Assembly: GCA_021199145.1 (NCBI GenBank)
Contig: JAJQIP010000069.1
Coordinates: 1-6,231, forward strand
Direction: 5' to 3'
Length of the DNA: 6,231 nt
Source: Porphyromonadaceae bacterium
Lineage (GTDB): Bacteria > Bacteroidota > Bacteroidia > Bacteroidales > UBA11471
Of the stretch, positions 5,922 to 6,231 are shown piece by piece. The number at the start of each line of letters is the position of its first letter. Position 1 is the first letter of the stretch. The translations under genes were made by a program, and so were the position numbers. A model generated the notes under the pieces. It was not told where the DNA came from. It made no database searches and worked only from the letters and a program-made list of their open reading frames with translations.

Positions 5922-6125
5922 ATGAAAAGAGAAGAAATTGGTATGAATGCCGGTTTGGTGTGGAACGCACTGAACGAAAAAGGAAGTTTGACCGTTAAGG
6001 ACCTGAAAAAAGCGACGAAGTTGAAGGACAAACAGATTTTCGCCGCCCTGGGTTGGTTGTCCCGTGAGGACAAGATTTCGGTCGAAGAAATCGAAAATGA
6101 CTTGAAAGTATCACTTATCGGATAA
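5922..6125 (+). CDS. Small winged helix-turn-helix protein (DUF2582 family)
   Basis: The protein has 67 residues, beginning MKREEIGMNAG. It matches the small winged-helix family DUF2582 (Pfam PF10771) that I recognise from Bacteroidota: the GLVWNALNEKG first helix, LTVKDLKKATKL as the helix before the turn, IFAALGWLSREDK as the recognition helix region, and a short beta wing (ISVEEIENDLKVSLI) at the end. The domain fills the whole protein; no ligand or enzyme domain is present. A role in DNA binding is inferred from the fold, and the target is unknown. The frame is open back to GTG 5886, but that codon is inside the promoter box, so ATG 5922 is preferred; ATG 5943 is a less likely alternative. 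It has its own promoter and terminator, so its place beside the pectin genes is probably coincidental. Confidence 0.85.
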   Translation: MKREEIGMNAGLVWNALNEKGSLTVKDLKKATKLKDKQIFAALGWLSREDKISVEEIENDLKVSLIG

Positions 6126-6141
6126 GATTCTGGTCACAAAC

Positions 6142-6190
6142 AAAAGAGAATGTCGGTGTGCAAGTCGTTGCACACCGACATTCTCTTTTT
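6142..6190. terminator. Strong intrinsic terminator, probably bidirectional
   Basis: A perfect 22-bp stem (6142-6163 pairing with 6168-6189) with a GTCG tetraloop begins 16 bases after the winged-helix gene stop. Its core is GTCGGTGTGCAA, and it ends in a TTTTT run on the + strand. The left arm starts with AAAA preceded by ACAAAC, so the minus strand also has a U-rich tail. It can therefore end transcription from both sides, fitting the convergent gene that seems to finish at 6189. Confidence 0.92.
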
Positions 6191-6231
6191 AATCCGTTAC
6201 TCCGATTTTGCGCAAACGCTTTGTATCGTAC
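6189..6231 (-). CDS. Possible C-terminal end of a convergent gene, product unknown
   Basis: On the minus strand a frame open from the window edge reads YDTKRLRKIGVTD and then TAA (bases 6191-6189), stopping exactly at the terminator stem. A basic amphipathic protein end next to a bidirectional terminator is typical of a convergent gene pair. Only 13 residues are visible, so the family cannot be named and the frame could be chance. Confidence 0.45.
   Translation of the reverse strand, partial: YDTKRLRKIGVTD

Noticed and set aside
5876..6073. 65-codon minus-strand open frame opposite the winged-helix gene
   Set aside because: It is antisense to a recognised family member and starts inside that gene; no domain is visible.
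6207..6216. Palindrome TTTGCGCAAA as an operator
   Set aside because: It is only 10 bases and falls inside the probable coding end of the convergent gene, with no nearby promoter in the window.

Overview
The window looks like Bacteroidota, most likely a gut-type Bacteroidales genome. The evidence is the gene content (an argD-proC pair as in the arginine cluster of this phylum, a DUF2582 winged-helix gene, and secreted pectin enzymes), two promoters with the phylum's -7 consensus TAnnTTTG, weak or absent Shine-Dalgarno sequences, and moderately high GC. Genus cannot be told from the sequence. No rRNA, tRNA, CRISPR array, insertion sequence or integrase was seen.

Layout. Bases 1-1049 hold the end of an amino-acid biosynthesis operon on the + strand: the 3' end of argD overlapping proC by 4 bases. 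Bases 1050-1359 are noncoding and rich in inverted repeats. They end with a nested palindrome lying directly against a TAnnTTTG promoter. Bases 1360-5769 are a tight three-gene + strand operon for pectin breakdown: a secreted two-domain esterase (CE12-like SGNH acetylesterase joined to a CE8 pectin methylesterase), then two tandem paralogous GH105 unsaturated-uronyl hydrolases. Gaps between the genes are 24 and 6 bases. Bases 5770-5921 carry a structured AT-rich spacer and a second promoter. Bases 5922-6125 encode a 67-residue winged-helix protein, followed by a strong 22-bp-stem terminator. The last 43 bases are probably the 3' end of a convergent minus-strand gene sharing that terminator.

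How the genes fit together (inference from family knowledge). The esterase would strip methyl and possibly acetyl groups from pectin, opening the backbone to lyases encoded elsewhere. The GH105 enzymes would then remove the 4,5-unsaturated uronic acid from the lyase products, releasing sugars for uptake. No lyase, SusC/SusD pair, transporter or regulator is in the window, so this is a partial or satellite pectin locus.

Most notable points: (1) the CE12-like domain has Leu (CTT) where the catalytic His of the DxxH motif should be, while the CE8 half looks intact; (2) only the first GH105 paralog carries a tail resembling a type IX secretion sorting domain; (3) the two GH105 genes share an 86-bp stretch with only three differences although the proteins are clearly diverged, suggesting gene conversion; (4) a 10+6 bp nested palindrome sits at the pectin operon promoter. 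I found no convincing wholly new system; these are unusual details in a recognisable pectin-degradation locus.
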